From: an uncultured Rhizobiaceae bacterium
GTDB taxonomy: Bacteria > Pseudomonadota > Alphaproteobacteria > Rhizobiales > Rhizobiaceae
Assembly: GCA_958296345.1 (NCBI GenBank)
Contig: CATQIJ010000015.1
Location: 36,747 to 100,746 of the forward strand
Length of the DNA: 64,000 nt
Direction: 5' to 3'
Part shown: positions 9,361 through 19,331 of the stretch, one piece after another
How positions within the stretch are numbered: position 1 is the stretch's first letter
How the letters are laid out: every line of letters begins with the position of its first letter
Notes under the pieces: generated by a model
What the model was told of the DNA's origin: nothing
What the model saw: the letters and a program-made list of their open reading frames with translations, nothing else
Databases searched by the model: none
Made by a program: the position numbers and the translations under genes

Positions 9361-10155
9361 TCAAGCCTCTAAAACAATTGCTTTCAATAATTTATCGGCA
9401 ACTGAAAAATCAATCCATTTTTGTGCACGGCGTTCTTGAGCTTCGTAGTCATCACCCCATTGTGAGATGTTCCAGTCTTCATCAACGTGCGCTGCTGCCC
9501 AAGCCTTTTCTGCATCAAGATGCTCATCTGCGAGCGCAAGTGCAATCAAGGCTGAGCCTGAAACGGATGTGAATGTATGCAGTGAAGCAAGTTTGAAAGG
9601 ATCTTCGTGGTTTTTTAAACGTGAACCAAAAATTGCAATTGCTTCTTTGGGTTGCGTTATGAAAGCAATGCCCTCGCCTGTTTCAAATGAGGCACCAAAG
9701 CTTTGCGCCCAATCCAAAATTGGATCCCAATGTTCACGTTGTTTTTCAACTAGCCCTTGTGGGTTTGCAGCACGATAGCAGACTAAATCAGACGATGCGT
9801 AACGTGTGATATCTTCCATCACCGCTTGCATTTCATTGACCACGCCATCAACCGCTGTATTGGCAAGGCGCGTTGCAGGCATTTTTAGCGGATTGATAAC
9901 TTCTTCTGCTGCATTCCACTCATCGGCAATAATTTGCGCAGAGACTTTTCCTGGCAACATCAACACTTGTTTGCCTGGTGTTTTTACAGGTCGGCCATCA
10001 AGAGCAATTGAATAACCGCCGTCAGCTTCTTCTGCAGTTGCTTGTTTATAAAATTTCTTTGGGAATTTTTGCAGATCACGCTCTCGGTTTGCTTTACCTG
10101 CACCAATGTCGCCTCTTGCTACAGCACCTTCTGCATCTTCTAGTATGTCACGCAT
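9361..10155 (-). CDS. ATP12-family chaperone protein
   Basis: A 264-residue protein of the ATP12 family, whose mitochondrial members help assemble the F1 ATPase alpha subunit; bacterial members are inferred to do the same. Recognisable segments are KKFYKQATAEEADGGYSIAL, DGRPVKTPGKQVLMLP, the core IADEWNAAEEVINPLKMPAT, TRYASSDLVCYRA and the C-terminal WAAAHVDEDWN. Length is typical and no signal peptide is present. It is the last gene of a minus-strand run that starts with a Do-like protease at 14334; the gap to the pseudouridine synthase gene is 29 bases. Confidence 0.9.
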   Translation of the reverse strand: MRDILEDAEGAVARGDIGAGKANRERDLQKFPKKFYKQATAEEADGGYSIALDGRPVKTPGKQVLMLPGKVSAQIIADEWNAAEEVINPLKMPATRLANTAVDGVVNEMQAVMEDITRYASSDLVCYRAANPQGLVEKQREHWDPILDWAQSFGASFETGEGIAFITQPKEAIAIFGSRLKNHEDPFKLASLHTFTSVSGSALIALALADEHLDAEKAWAAAHVDEDWNISQWGDDYEAQERRAQKWIDFSVADKLLKAIVLEA

Positions 10156-10184
10156 TTTCTTTATTCCAGAATTATTGAGTCAAA

Positions 10185-11189
10185 TCAGATAGTGAATTCT
10201 TCATCATCGGCATCTGACTCGTTTAGCCCAAGTAAGTTAAACGTCTGCACCATGTGTGGAGGTAGCGGGGCTTTTACTTCTAACATACCACCACCCGACG
10301 GATGCGGAATACGAATACGCCTTGCATGAAGGTGTAAACGTTTTTGTATACCACCTGGGAAATCCCAGTCTTCAATATCAAAATATTTTGGGTCGCCCAA
10401 AATTGGATGTTCGATGTGCATTGTGTGTACACGTAACTGGTGCGTGCGACCTGTAATCGGGCTTAACTCCAACCAAGAAATATTTGGCCCAGCGTTATCA
10501 ACCACACGATACTTAGTCACAGCATGGTCAGCCCCGCGCTCACCATGTCTTGCAATACGCATTTTATCACCCTCAGGTGTTTGTTCACGCAGGAGATATG
10601 TTGAGATTTGTGCTTGGCGTTTACGGGGTACTCCACGACAAATTGCCCAATAGAATTTTTCTGTTGTGCGATGACGAAAGGCTTTTGTTAACTCTTGAGC
10701 AGCACCGCGCGTACGCGCAACTACAAGCACACCAGAGGTTTCACGATCGAGTCTATGAACAAGTCTTGGCTTTTCCCCTTTTTGGCTTCGCATTGATTCT
10801 AACATGGAATCCACATGGCGGTTCACTCCAGAACCACCCTGCACTGCTAGCCCTGCCGGTTTATTGAATACAAGCACTTTTTTGTCTTCGTGCAATAACA
10901 TGGATTGCAATACATCTAGATCGTTACGATCACGGATTGTATTGCGGGTTAGTGGTCCGTTAATTGGTGCAGCACCAAGTGACGTTACTTGCGGAGGCAG
11001 ACGAACAGATTGCCCTGCTGCAACACGTGTGTCTGATTTTGCACGCTTGCCATCTAACCTGATTTGTCCAGAACGAAGGAGCTTTTGCAATTGTCCAAAG
11101 GCAAGCCCTGAAAAATGCAGTTTAAACCAACGGTCCAAGCGCATACCTGCTTCATCTGAGTCGACGGTTTTAGTTTCAATTCCGGCCAT
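10185..11189 (-). CDS. RluA-family pseudouridine synthase (RluC-like)
   Basis: Isomerises uridine to pseudouridine in rRNA, probably in 23S rRNA as for RluC. The 334-residue product has an N-terminal S4 RNA-binding domain (GMRLDRWFKLHFSGLAFGQL to LRSGQIRLDGKRAKSDTRV) followed by the RluA catalytic domain. The motif LVHRLDRETSGVLVVART contains the catalytic Asp. A PITGRTHQLRVHTMHIEHPI segment with its ILGDPKYF tail completes the fold. Length and domain order fit RluC of alphaproteobacteria, but the exact target uridines cannot be read from sequence. Complete. Confidence 0.92.
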   Translation of the reverse strand: MAGIETKTVDSDEAGMRLDRWFKLHFSGLAFGQLQKLLRSGQIRLDGKRAKSDTRVAAGQSVRLPPQVTSLGAAPINGPLTRNTIRDRNDLDVLQSMLLHEDKKVLVFNKPAGLAVQGGSGVNRHVDSMLESMRSQKGEKPRLVHRLDRETSGVLVVARTRGAAQELTKAFRHRTTEKFYWAICRGVPRKRQAQISTYLLREQTPEGDKMRIARHGERGADHAVTKYRVVDNAGPNISWLELSPITGRTHQLRVHTMHIEHPILGDPKYFDIEDWDFPGGIQKRLHLHARRIRIPHPSGGGMLEVKAPLPPHMVQTFNLLGLNESDADDEEFTI

Positions 11190-11222
11190 AATGTTTTTCT
11201 TTATTTATTTCTTGGATCTGTC

Positions 11223-11600
11223 TTATAGGAAAGAACGCCCAAACCAAAGCCCGATAAACACTGCTGCCAAAGAAATTACAACACTTGTAAGAATATAAGT
11301 GAATGCAGTCCCCATTGCGCCGCGTTCAAACATATTGGCCACATCAAGTGAAAACGCTGAAAAGGTTGTAAAACCGCCAAGAATACCCGTTGCTACAAAC
11401 AATCTCACCTCTGGGGAAGTTCCCGTGCGTTTTGTAAGCCATGCAATAAAAAAGCCCATTAAAAGTGAGCCAAATATATTTACAAATAACGTTCCCCATG
11501 GAAATGCTGTTCCCATAACGCGCAGACCAGCAATGTTTGCCAAATGACGAAGGGATGCACCTATTGCTCCACCTGCAGCTACCCATAAAAGATTAGTCAT
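11223..11600 (-). CDS. crcB: Fluoride efflux channel CrcB/Fluc
   Basis: A 125-residue, four-helix inner-membrane protein that dimerises to form a fluoride-specific channel. The N-terminus MTNLLWVAAGGAIGASLRHL, the FPWGTLFVNIFGSLLMGFF segment with its conserved Asn, and GILGGFTTFSAFSLD with the conserved Thr/Phe track residues are diagnostic. The start ATG overlaps the rarA stop (ATGA), so translation is coupled. No fluoride riboswitch can sit directly upstream, because rarA coding sequence occupies that position. Confidence 0.95.
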   Translation of the reverse strand: MTNLLWVAAGGAIGASLRHLANIAGLRVMGTAFPWGTLFVNIFGSLLMGFFIAWLTKRTGTSPEVRLFVATGILGGFTTFSAFSLDVANMFERGAMGTAFTYILTSVVISLAAVFIGLWFGRSFL

Positions 11601-12906
11601 TTTTGTCCCCGTTCTGCGCGTAGTTTATCCCAATACTCTAGCCGCTTAATTATATCTCGTTCAAAGCCACGCTCGACTGGTTCATAGAATTTTTGGCGCC
11701 CCATATCAGTTGGGAAATAATCTTGCCCAGAAAAAGCATCTGGTTGGTCATGATCATACAGATAACCATCATTATAACCCTGCTCTTTCATGAGCTTTGT
11801 GGGAGCATTTAATATATGTTTTGGCGGTAGTAATGAACCAGCTTCCCTTGCAGCATATCGCGCTTTTTTATGGGCTACGTGCACTGCATTAGACTTAGGT
11901 GCTGAAGCTAAATAAACAGCAGCTTGAGCAAGTGCTCTATCGCCTTCTACTTCACCTAAAAAATCAAACGCTTGTATTGCTGCCATAGTTACAACAAGTG
12001 CTTGCGGGTCTGCATTGCCGATGTCTTCACTTGCCATCACAACAAGCCTGCGCCCAATAAAGCGACGATCTTCGCCTGCTTCCATCATACGCGCTAGATA
12101 ATAAAGTGCGGCATCTGGATCAGATCCTCGTACAGATTTATGAAGTGCACTTATGAGATTGTAGTGTCCGTCTTGGCCTTTGTCATAAATTGGAGCACGG
12201 CGTTGCAGAACTTCTTGCAGTGTTGCTGAAACAAGAATTTCATCCTCTTTTGCTACACGCCAAATTTCTTCCGCTAGAGAGATGATTGCACGGCCGTCTC
12301 CGTCCGCCATACGAAGGAGCGATGCTCTTGCTTCATCATCAAGCGGTAGGTCCTTACCTTCTAGTTCTTCAGCTCTTGCAAGCAGTTGTACCAGGCTATC
12401 CCCATCATGACTGTTAAAAGTCAACACCGTTGAACGTGACAATAGAGCAGCGTTTAATTCAAACGATGGGTTTTCTGTCGTCGCACCTACAAGCACAACA
12501 GTTCCATCTTCCATAACGGGTAAAAAACTATCAAGTTGCGCGCGATTGAAACGATGAATTTCATCTACAAAAAGCAACGTCTTGCGACCATTCGATCGAC
12601 GCATTCTTGCGGTCTCAAAACTTTCTTTAAATCAGCTACACCTGAAAAAATTGCTGAGATCTGCTCAAAAGCTAAGTCACCCTCGCCAGCAAGTAATCTT
12701 GCTACTGTAGTTTTACCCGTACCCGGCGGCCCCCAAAAAATCATACTGCCAAGGCTACCAGAACCGATCATACGACTGATCGTTCCGTTTTCTCCAGTTA
12801 AATGAGGTTGACCAACAACTTGCGAAAGTATTTTGGGGCGAAGTCTTTCTGCTAAGGGCGAAAGCGCTTTATCTGTTGTTTCATCTGATGCAAATAAGTC
12901 AGCCAA
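11597..12906 (-). CDS. rarA: Replication-associated recombination protein A (AAA+ ATPase), frame broken by one base
   Basis: AAA+ ATPase acting at stalled replication forks (RarA/MgsA/WRNIP1 family). The N-terminal frame from ATG 12906 holds the Walker A motif WGPPGTGKTTVARLLAGE and ends out of frame after FSGVADLKKV. The next frame holds the Walker B motif LLFVDEIHRFN, the sensor segment GATTENPSFELNAALLSR and the C-terminal tetramerisation part. Restoring one T to the T4 run (plus-strand A4, 12617-12620) joins them as KKVFETARMRRSNGRKT and gives 436 residues, a normal family length. The stop overlaps the crcB start. Probably functional in the organism if the lesion is a consensus error. Confidence 0.9.
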
Positions 12907-12915
12907 AACATCACC

Positions 12916-14334
12916 TTATCGCGTGTATTGGCGGAAGCGGTTACCCTTACGTTCCAAAACAATTTCACGCCCTTTGCGTTCAACGATAAACATCCACTGG
13001 CGTCGTTTTTCTTTGATCAAGGGCTCTACATCCATAACGCGTAAAATTGGTTCGTTATTAATCTCACGTAATATATCACCGGGCCTAATACGATTTGCTA
13101 CTGCTGGTGATCCTCGTTGAACATTGAGAACAATAACGCCCTCTTTATCGCCAGGTACTTTTATTCTTTGGGCTACAGCAGGTGAGAGATTAGCGATTAA
13201 TGCACCACCTAACGCAGAGCGATTTGGTAATTGCGTTTCATTTGCAGGAACGGTTTCTGGCGCTGCCATTAAGGTGAGTTCTGTTTGTTTACTCTCACCA
13301 CGGCTTAATAATTCCAGTTTAGCCAAGTTGCCAATGCCGACAGTTGTAAGCCTATACCCAAGCGCGTTTATGTGTTGTACGCGTTTGTCATTGATAGAAA
13401 CAATTATATCGCCTGATTTTATACCAGCCTTTGCTGCAGGCCCACCTTTTACGACATTCGTCACTAAAGCGCCACGCGGTCGATCCAACCCCAAGCTTTG
13501 AGCAATCTCTGGCGTTACGTTTTGAAATGTTGCTCCAATCCATGGCCTTTGAAGTGTATCGCCAGTTTCTGAAGATTGAATAGCCACGTTGACCATATTA
13601 GAAGGAATAGCAAACCCAATGCCATTTGAACCTCCTGATCTGGAAAAGATCGCTGTATTAATACCTATCAGGCGTCCTTGCATATCGATCAAAGCGCCGC
13701 CTGAATTGCCCGGATTTATTGCTGCATCCGTTTGGATAAAAAATCCGAAATCCCCAATACCACGTGTAGAACGAGCAACCGCAGAAATTATACCGCTGGT
13801 TACAGTCTGCCCAACCCCAAACGGATTGCCAATTGCTAAGACCAAATCACCGACCAATGCATCTTCTGAATTACCGATTTCAATCGCTTTAAAATCAACA
13901 TCCTCAATAACTTTTAGTATGGCTAAGTCTGATTCTTCATCTTTGAGAATAATTTCTGCTTCAAACTCTCGTCCATCAGACAATGCGATCTTGACCTCAT
14001 CTGCACCCTTAATGACGTGATGGTTCGTGATGACTAGCCCATCTGAGGCAACAATAACCCCTGAACCCAAAGAATTCTGATCGCGCTTTTTACTTCTTCC
14101 ACCAAAGAAGCGTTGAAAGAAAGGATCGCTAGCAAAAGGAGATTGTTGCTTAGGTTTACGAGCTGCATATACATTAACCACAGAAGGTGCGACTTGTTTA
14201 ACTAACGGTGCAAAAGATAATTGAATTTCTGCATTGCTTGAAGGTACTTGAGTTGTTTGCGCAGAAGCATTTATGCTTGTGGCAACTATAAACAGCATAC
14301 CCGCAACAAATGTTTTCAATGGGGCTATAGTCAA
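12916..14334 (-). CDS. Do-family periplasmic serine endoprotease (DegP/DegQ-like)
   Basis: A secreted HtrA-type protease and chaperone for misfolded envelope proteins. The catalytic triad is visible: His in ITNHHVIKGADEV, Asp in DEESDLAIL and Ser in INPGNSGGALID. Two PDZ domains follow (about residues 270-370 and 385-465). I prefer the TTG start at 14334, which is preceded by AGGAGA at normal spacing and opens a signal peptide (LKTFVAGMLFIVATSINASA). The TTG at 14367 adds 11 residues and lacks a ribosome binding site. It heads the minus-strand run with rarA only 9 bases downstream. Confidence 0.92.
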   Translation of the reverse strand: MTIAPLKTFVAGMLFIVATSINASAQTTQVPSSNAEIQLSFAPLVKQVAPSVVNVYAARKPKQQSPFASDPFFQRFFGGRSKKRDQNSLGSGVIVASDGLVITNHHVIKGADEVKIALSDGREFEAEIILKDEESDLAILKVIEDVDFKAIEIGNSEDALVGDLVLAIGNPFGVGQTVTSGIISAVARSTRGIGDFGFFIQTDAAINPGNSGGALIDMQGRLIGINTAIFSRSGGSNGIGFAIPSNMVNVAIQSSETGDTLQRPWIGATFQNVTPEIAQSLGLDRPRGALVTNVVKGGPAAKAGIKSGDIIVSINDKRVQHINALGYRLTTVGIGNLAKLELLSRGESKQTELTLMAAPETVPANETQLPNRSALGGALIANLSPAVAQRIKVPGDKEGVIVLNVQRGSPAVANRIRPGDILREINNEPILRVMDVEPLIKEKRRQWMFIVERKGREIVLERKGNRFRQYTR

Positions 14335-14451
14335 ACTTTTATCTCCTAATTTGCATACGCAAAACAACGTCTTTGCCTAAGTGTATCTAAGAATTTTAAT
14401 TCATGACACAAGCAATTTCGTGATTTCTTTATAATTATCACCTTAACAACA

Positions 14452-14484
14452 AAAAAAGCCCAAAGCGTGAGCTTCGGGCTTTTG
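14452..14484 (-). terminator. rho-independent terminator of the ribosomal protein/rpoA cluster
   Basis: On the minus strand AAAAGCCCGAAGC pairs with GCTTTGGGCTTTT (one mismatch) around a GNRA-like tetraloop and is followed by further T residues. It lies 26 bases past the rplQ stop and closes the large minus-strand cluster before the Do-like protease gene. Confidence 0.88.
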
Positions 14485-14509
14485 AATTTGTTAGAAAAGT
14501 TAGCAAAGA

Positions 14510-14944
14510 TTATTCTTCTGTTGCAGCACCTTCTTCAGCTTCCATTGCTTCCATACGAGCGCGATCAATTGCACCTTTTGCAGAAACATCACGATCTACC
14601 AATTCGATAACAGCCATTGGCGCGTTATCGCCGTAGCGGAATCCAGCTTTAAGAACGCGGGTGTAACCACCATTACGATCTTTATAGCGTGGGCCAAGCA
14701 CGTCGAAAAGTTTCTTAGACTGTTCAACGTCACGTGTTCTAGAAATTGCCTGACGACGTGCGTGTAGATCACCACGTTTGCCAAGTGTAATTAGTTTATC
14801 AACGATTGAACGAAGCTCTTTGGCTTTCGGCAAAGTTGTCACGATTTGCTCGTGTTGAATTAATGCCGCTGCCATGTTTGCAAACATCGCTTTACGGTGG
14901 CTTGCAGTTCTGTTCAGTTTCCGGCCTTTTAAACGGTGGCGCAT
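14510..14944 (-). CDS. rplQ: 50S ribosomal protein L17
   Basis: A 144-residue protein with the L17 N-terminus [20 protein letters not shown] and the core [20 protein letters not shown]. The acidic, Ala/Glu-rich C-terminal tail ([14 protein letters not shown]) is typical of alphaproteobacterial members. It is the last gene of the alpha-type operon, downstream of rpoA, and is followed by the cluster terminator. Confidence 0.97.
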   Translation of the reverse strand: MRHRLKGRKLNRTASHRKAMFANMAAALIQHEQIVTTLPKAKELRSIVDKLITLGKRGDLHARRQAISRTRDVEQSKKLFDVLGPRYKDRNGGYTRVLKAGFRYGDNAPMAVIELVDRDVSAKGAIDRARMEAMEAEEGAATEE

Positions 14945-15037
14945 GATTAGCTCCCCTTCTTTAATATCTCACAGACTGGCTCTTAAGACTGTGATTTTGG
15001 TTTACGAGGCTGGCTTCACCAACCTCTTTCTAAAATT

Positions 15038-16048
15038 CTAGTATTGGTCTTCGTAACGCTTAGCGAGATCTTCGATGTTCTCTGGTGGCCAAGCAGGAAT
15101 TTCCATTCCTAAGTGCAAGCCCATGCCAGCAAGAACTTCTTTGATTTCGTTCAAAGACTTGCGACCGAAGTTCGGTGTACGAAGCATTTCTGCTTCTGTC
15201 TTTTGAATAAGATCGCCAATGTAAACGATATTGTCGTTCTTCAAGCAATTTGCAGAACGTACTGAAAGTTCCAACTCGTCCACTTTTTTCAGAAGCGCTG
15301 GGTTGAAGGCAAGTTCTTGCACTTCTTCTTGTACTTCTTCTTTTTGCGGCTCTTCGAAGTTCACGAAGATTGAAAGCTGGTCTTGCATGATGCGAGCTGC
15401 ATAAGCGACTGCGTCATCAGGTGTTACAGAACCATCAGTTTCAACTGTTAGTGTCAGCTTGTCATAATCAAGAACCTGACCTTCACGTGTTTTATCGATT
15501 TTGTAAGACACTTTGCGAACTGGTGAGAAAAGGCTGTCTACTGGGATAAGACCAATTGGAGCATCTTCTGCGCGGTTGCGCTCAGCAGGAGCATAGCCCT
15601 TGCCTGTGTTTACTGTTAGTTCCATGCGAATTTCTGCACCCTCATCGAGCGTACAAATCTGATGCTCTGGGTTTAGAATTTCAACATCACCAACTGTTTG
15701 AATATCAGCTGCAGTAACAACGCCAGGACCTTCTTTACGCACAACCATGCGCTTAGGGCCTTCGCCTTCCATACGAAGAGCGATTTCTTTTATGTTAAGA
15801 ACGATATCTGTCACATCTTCACGCACACCAGCAATTGATGAGAACTCATGAAGAACACCATCAATTTGTACCGCTGTGACAGCCGCACCTTGAAGTGATG
15901 AAAGCAATACACGACGAAGTGCATTACCAAGAGTTAGACCGTAACCACGCTCAAGTGGTTCAGCAACAATTACAGATTTGAATTGAGTGCTAGAAACAAC
16001 ATCCAATTTGTTAGGCTTAATTAGCTCTTGCCAGTTTTTCTGTATCAT
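15038..16048 (-). CDS. rpoA: DNA-directed RNA polymerase subunit alpha
   Basis: Dimerising scaffold of RNA polymerase. The 336-residue product has the alpha-NTD ([20 protein letters not shown]) and the alpha-CTD ([20 protein letters not shown], then [20 protein letters not shown]) that contacts UP elements and activators. The start at 16048 ([14 protein letters not shown]) is chosen because AAGGA lies at normal spacing upstream and because this is the family N-terminus. The open frame from 16090 adds 14 residues of leader. Complete. Confidence 0.97.
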   Translation of the reverse strand: MIQKNWQELIKPNKLDVVSSTQFKSVIVAEPLERGYGLTLGNALRRVLLSSLQGAAVTAVQIDGVLHEFSSIAGVREDVTDIVLNIKEIALRMEGEGPKRMVVRKEGPGVVTAADIQTVGDVEILNPEHQICTLDEGAEIRMELTVNTGKGYAPAERNRAEDAPIGLIPVDSLFSPVRKVSYKIDKTREGQVLDYDKLTLTVETDGSVTPDDAVAYAARIMQDQLSIFVNFEEPQKEEVQEEVQELAFNPALLKKVDELELSVRSANCLKNDNIVYIGDLIQKTEAEMLRTPNFGRKSLNEIKEVLAGMGLHLGMEIPAWPPENIEDLAKRYEDQY

Positions 16049-16141
16049 AAAGTATATCCTTGGTTTTCTGCCACCATCCCTTCGTGGCAAATTTCAAGAC
16101 ATCTACCTGCAATGTGGATTTGTTGCAGGTGGATATGGAAT

Positions 16142-16531
16142 TTATACGCGACGCTTTTTCTTAGCGCGGCAACCGTTATGTGGAATAGTAGTCACGTCAC
16201 GGATTGATGTGATTACAAAACCAGCGGCTTGAAGCGCACGAAGAGCTGATTCACGTCCAGAACCTGGGCCGCGAACTTCTACTTCCAAAGACTTCATGCC
16301 ATGCTCTTGAGCTTTTTTTGCGGCATCTTCTGCTGCAACTTGAGCTGCGTAAGGTGTAGACTTGCGTGAGCCTTTAAAACCTTGAGCACCCGCAGAAGAC
16401 CAAGAAATAGCATTTCCTTGCGCATCTGTGATTGTAACCATTGTGTTGTTGAATGTTGAATTCACATGAGCCATGCCCGAAGTGATATTCTTACGTTCGC
16501 GACGGCGAACTTTACCGGCCTCTTTTGCCAT
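16142..16531 (-). CDS. rpsK: 30S ribosomal protein S11
   Basis: A 129-residue S11 protein with the typical [40 protein letters not shown] and [19 protein letters not shown] segments and the basic terminus RAKKKRRV. It sits between rpsM and rpoA as in other alphaproteobacteria and looks complete. Confidence 0.97.
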   Translation of the reverse strand: MAKEAGKVRRRERKNITSGMAHVNSTFNNTMVTITDAQGNAISWSSAGAQGFKGSRKSTPYAAQVAAEDAAKKAQEHGMKSLEVEVRGPGSGRESALRALQAAGFVITSIRDVTTIPHNGCRAKKKRRV

Positions 16532-16633
16532 GTATTTTTCCTTTTCTTCGATCTCTACACTGCCGTTGCTCCAGCAGCTCCACCTGAAAAACCAAGTAGG
16601 CTCTTCAAATAATGTTTTAGGCTTACGCCTGAA

Positions 16634-17002
16634 TTACTTTTTCTTACCCTGAATAGCTTTCGCTGGGCCTTTGCGTGTACGTGCGTTTGTGCTTGTACGC
16701 TGACCACGAACAGGAAGACCACGGCGATGACGAAGACCGCGATAACAACCAAGATCCATCAGACGCTTGATGTTCATAGAAACTTCACGGCGAAGATCAC
16801 CTTCAACCATGTAATCACGGTCAATAACTTCGCGAATTTGAAGTACTTCGGCATCTGTTAGTTGGTTGATACGACGTGCGTGATCAAAGCCAGTTTTTTC
16901 CATGATATCTGCAGCGCCCTTTGGGCCAATACCGTGAATATACTGTAGCGCAATAATTACGCGTTTATTTGTTGGAAGGTTTACACCTGCAATACGTGCC
17001 AT
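16634..17002 (-). CDS. rpsM: 30S ribosomal protein S13
   Basis: A 122-residue S13 protein: N-terminus [20 protein letters not shown], helix-two-turns-helix [18 protein letters not shown] and the C-terminal [18 protein letters not shown] tail with [12 protein letters not shown] that contacts P-site tRNA. The 102-base gap to rpsK is longer than most gaps in this cluster. Confidence 0.97.
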   Translation of the reverse strand: MARIAGVNLPTNKRVIIALQYIHGIGPKGAADIMEKTGFDHARRINQLTDAEVLQIREVIDRDYMVEGDLRREVSMNIKRLMDLGCYRGLRHRRGLPVRGQRTSTNARTRKGPAKAIQGKKK

Positions 17003-17174
17003 TTTTTAACTCCATCTTTCGGTTAACTTCGCGTCCGGTGGAGGCCGGCCCATGCGAATGACTATCAATTCATATCACTCTACAAACACATTAAAGGCCA
17101 GCATCCAAATCCTATAATAGGTATTGGAACTGACCAGCAAATAGTTTGCGAATATGTATCGTTTAACGAGACTC

Positions 17175-17193
17175 CCCGCTTACGTCAAGCGGG
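17175..17193. other. perfect 7-bp hairpin between adk and rpsM
   Basis: CCCGCTT (17175-17181) pairs with AAGCGGG (17187-17193) around a 5-base loop in the 215-base gap between adk and rpsM. No U-tract follows on the minus strand, so it is more likely a leader or processing structure than a terminator. Confidence 0.4.
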
Positions 17194-17217
17194 AAAACTC
17201 TGTTTTATATGAATCTG

Positions 17218-17868
17218 TTAAACAGATTTTAGAATATCGTCGACTGCATTGAAGATATCTGAAATATCGCCCATGCCATCAACTGATTTTAAATCACCTT
17301 TAGCAAAATAATAACCAAGCAATGGTGACGTTTCTTTATAGTAAGCCATCAATCTTGTGCGTAACGTTTCTGCATTATCATCTTGGCGACGTTTGAACTC
17401 AGATTTACCACAACGGTCACAAACACCTTCTGATGCAGGCTTCTTAAATGTATCGTGATAGCCTTCGCCGCACGAACCACAAGTGTAACGGCCAGAAACA
17501 CGCTCAACGAGCGCTTCATCGTCAACTTTTAACTCTACAACAGTATCAAGACCGAGACCTTTTTCAGATAACATAACAGAAAGCGCTTCAGCCTGCTCTA
17601 GTGTGCGAGGGAAACCATCTAGAATAAAACCATTTTTACAATCATCTTGATCAAGACGTTCAGAGACAATTGCGTTTACAATATCATCAGAAACAAGATT
17701 GCCAGCATCCATTACAGCTTTTGCTTTTTTGCCGACTTCTGTACCGTTAGCAACCGCTTCACGTAACATGTCACCAGTTGAAAGTTGAGGAATAGAATAT
17801 TTATCAACTATCAGCTTTGCTTGAGTACCTTTACCGGCACCTGGAGGGCCTAATAAGATTAACTTCAT
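17218..17868 (-). CDS. adk: Adenylate kinase, long form with four-cysteine LID
   Basis: Interconverts ATP plus AMP with two ADP. The 216-residue product has the P-loop GPPGAGKGTQA (residues 7-17), the AMP-binding STGDMLREAV region and DGFPRTLEQAEAL. Its LID domain contains the Cys pattern CGSCGEGYH...CDRCG, the arrangement that binds a structural metal in zinc-type adenylate kinases. Many Hyphomicrobiales encode a short form of about 192 residues without this LID, so the long form is notable. The start overlaps the secY stop, consistent with the usual secY-adk coupling. Confidence 0.96.
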   Translation of the reverse strand: MKLILLGPPGAGKGTQAKLIVDKYSIPQLSTGDMLREAVANGTEVGKKAKAVMDAGNLVSDDIVNAIVSERLDQDDCKNGFILDGFPRTLEQAEALSVMLSEKGLGLDTVVELKVDDEALVERVSGRYTCGSCGEGYHDTFKKPASEGVCDRCGKSEFKRRQDDNAETLRTRLMAYYKETSPLLGYYFAKGDLKSVDGMGDISDIFNAVDDILKSV

Positions 17869-19220
17869 TTACGACGTCCTCCTTTACGCTTACCTCCGCG
17901 CAGCTTTTGCTTTTTCATGAGGCCTTCGTATTGTTGTGCGAGCAGATGCCCTTGAACTTGAGCAACGGTGTCCATAGTTACGCTAACCATAATCAACAGT
18001 GATGTACCGCCAAGGAAAGCTGAGATACCAACATTGCTCATAAATACTTCTGGTATCAAACAGACGAAAACCAGATATATAGCACCTACAACTGTGATCC
18101 TAGTTAGAACAAAGTCTATGTGCTCTACTGTCCGTTCACCTGGGCGTACACCCGGTATAAAGCCACCTTGGTTCTTCAAGTTGTCTGCAGTTTCTTTTGG
18201 GTTGAATACAATCGCTGTGTAAAAGAATGCGAAGAATGCAATCAATGAGCCGAACAAGACTAGATACATTGGCTGACCGCGACCCAAATAACTTACCAAG
18301 AATCCAAGCCATTCAGGAAGGTTACTCTCGCCACCTGCGGTAAAGCCTGCAGCTGTTAAAGGTAATAGAAGCAATGACGAAGCGAAGATTGCTGGGATAA
18401 CACCTGCAGTGTTTAACTTCAAAGGAAGGTGCGAAGAGTTACCTTCAAACATTTTATTGCCGACTTGTCGCTTTGGATATTGAATGAGCAACTTACGTTG
18501 CGCCCTCTCTACAAAGACAATCAAGAAAACAAGTGCCACAGCTACAACCAATACAGTCAACATTGTTGCTGTTGATATTGCGCCTGTACGCCCCTGCTCT
18601 AACAATTGAGCAATCGCTGATGGCATAGCTGCCACAATACCTGCAAAGATGATAAGTGAAATACCGTTACCAATGCCGCGCGCAGTGATTTGCTCACCAA
18701 GCCACATCAAGAACATTGTACCACCAACAAGAGTTAAAACAGTTGAAATACGGAAGAACCAGCCTGGATCAGCCACAACATTAGAGGCTTCAAGGCCAAC
18801 TGAAATACCATACGCCTGTAACGTACCAAGAATAACTGTGCCGTAGCGCGTATATTGGTTGATAACCTTACGGCCCTGCTCGCCCTCTTTCTTTAATTGT
18901 TCCAGCGATGGAACAACTGAAGTCATCAGCTGCATAATAATAGAGGCAGAGATATATGGCATAATGCCAAGGGCAAAAATAGCTAAGCGCTCTACAGCAC
19001 CACCATTGAATACATTTAACAGACCACCAATACCGCCAGCTTGACCATCAAACAGCTGCGCATATGCACTGAAGTTGATACCAGGTAACGGAATATACGT
19101 ACCAAGGCGATAAACAATTAAAGCGCCAAGTGTAAACCACAGGCGCTTTTTCAGCTCATCCGCCTTAGAGAATGATGAAAAACTTAGATTTGAAGCGAGT
19201 TGCTCGGCAGCAGATGCCAT
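17865..19220 (-). CDS. secY: Protein translocase subunit SecY
   Basis: Channel subunit of the Sec translocon in the inner membrane. The 451-residue product has about ten hydrophobic helices, the plug/TM2 region with NVFNGGAVERLAIFALGIMP and the cytoplasmic loop sequence YPKRQVGNKMFEGNSSHLPL. A later loop contains NLKNQGGFIPGVRPG, ahead of TM9. The basic C-terminus (RGGKRKGGRRK) overlaps the adk start by four bases. Confidence 0.97.
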   Translation of the reverse strand: MASAAEQLASNLSFSSFSKADELKKRLWFTLGALIVYRLGTYIPLPGINFSAYAQLFDGQAGGIGGLLNVFNGGAVERLAIFALGIMPYISASIIMQLMTSVVPSLEQLKKEGEQGRKVINQYTRYGTVILGTLQAYGISVGLEASNVVADPGWFFRISTVLTLVGGTMFLMWLGEQITARGIGNGISLIIFAGIVAAMPSAIAQLLEQGRTGAISTATMLTVLVVAVALVFLIVFVERAQRKLLIQYPKRQVGNKMFEGNSSHLPLKLNTAGVIPAIFASSLLLLPLTAAGFTAGGESNLPEWLGFLVSYLGRGQPMYLVLFGSLIAFFAFFYTAIVFNPKETADNLKNQGGFIPGVRPGERTVEHIDFVLTRITVVGAIYLVFVCLIPEVFMSNVGISAFLGGTSLLIMVSVTMDTVAQVQGHLLAQQYEGLMKKQKLRGGKRKGGRRK

Positions 19221-19331
19221 TTTAATCTCCCGATAGCCTTGGTGTCAGGCTTATGATTTACGTCCTTCGGGACAAGATAGGTGTTTCGGCCACAAATTAC
19301 GAGGCCGAAACTGTCTTTTCAGACTATTTAA

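Noticed and set aside
11600..11650. Fluoride riboswitch before crcB
   Set aside because: The crcB start overlaps the rarA stop, leaving no untranslated space.
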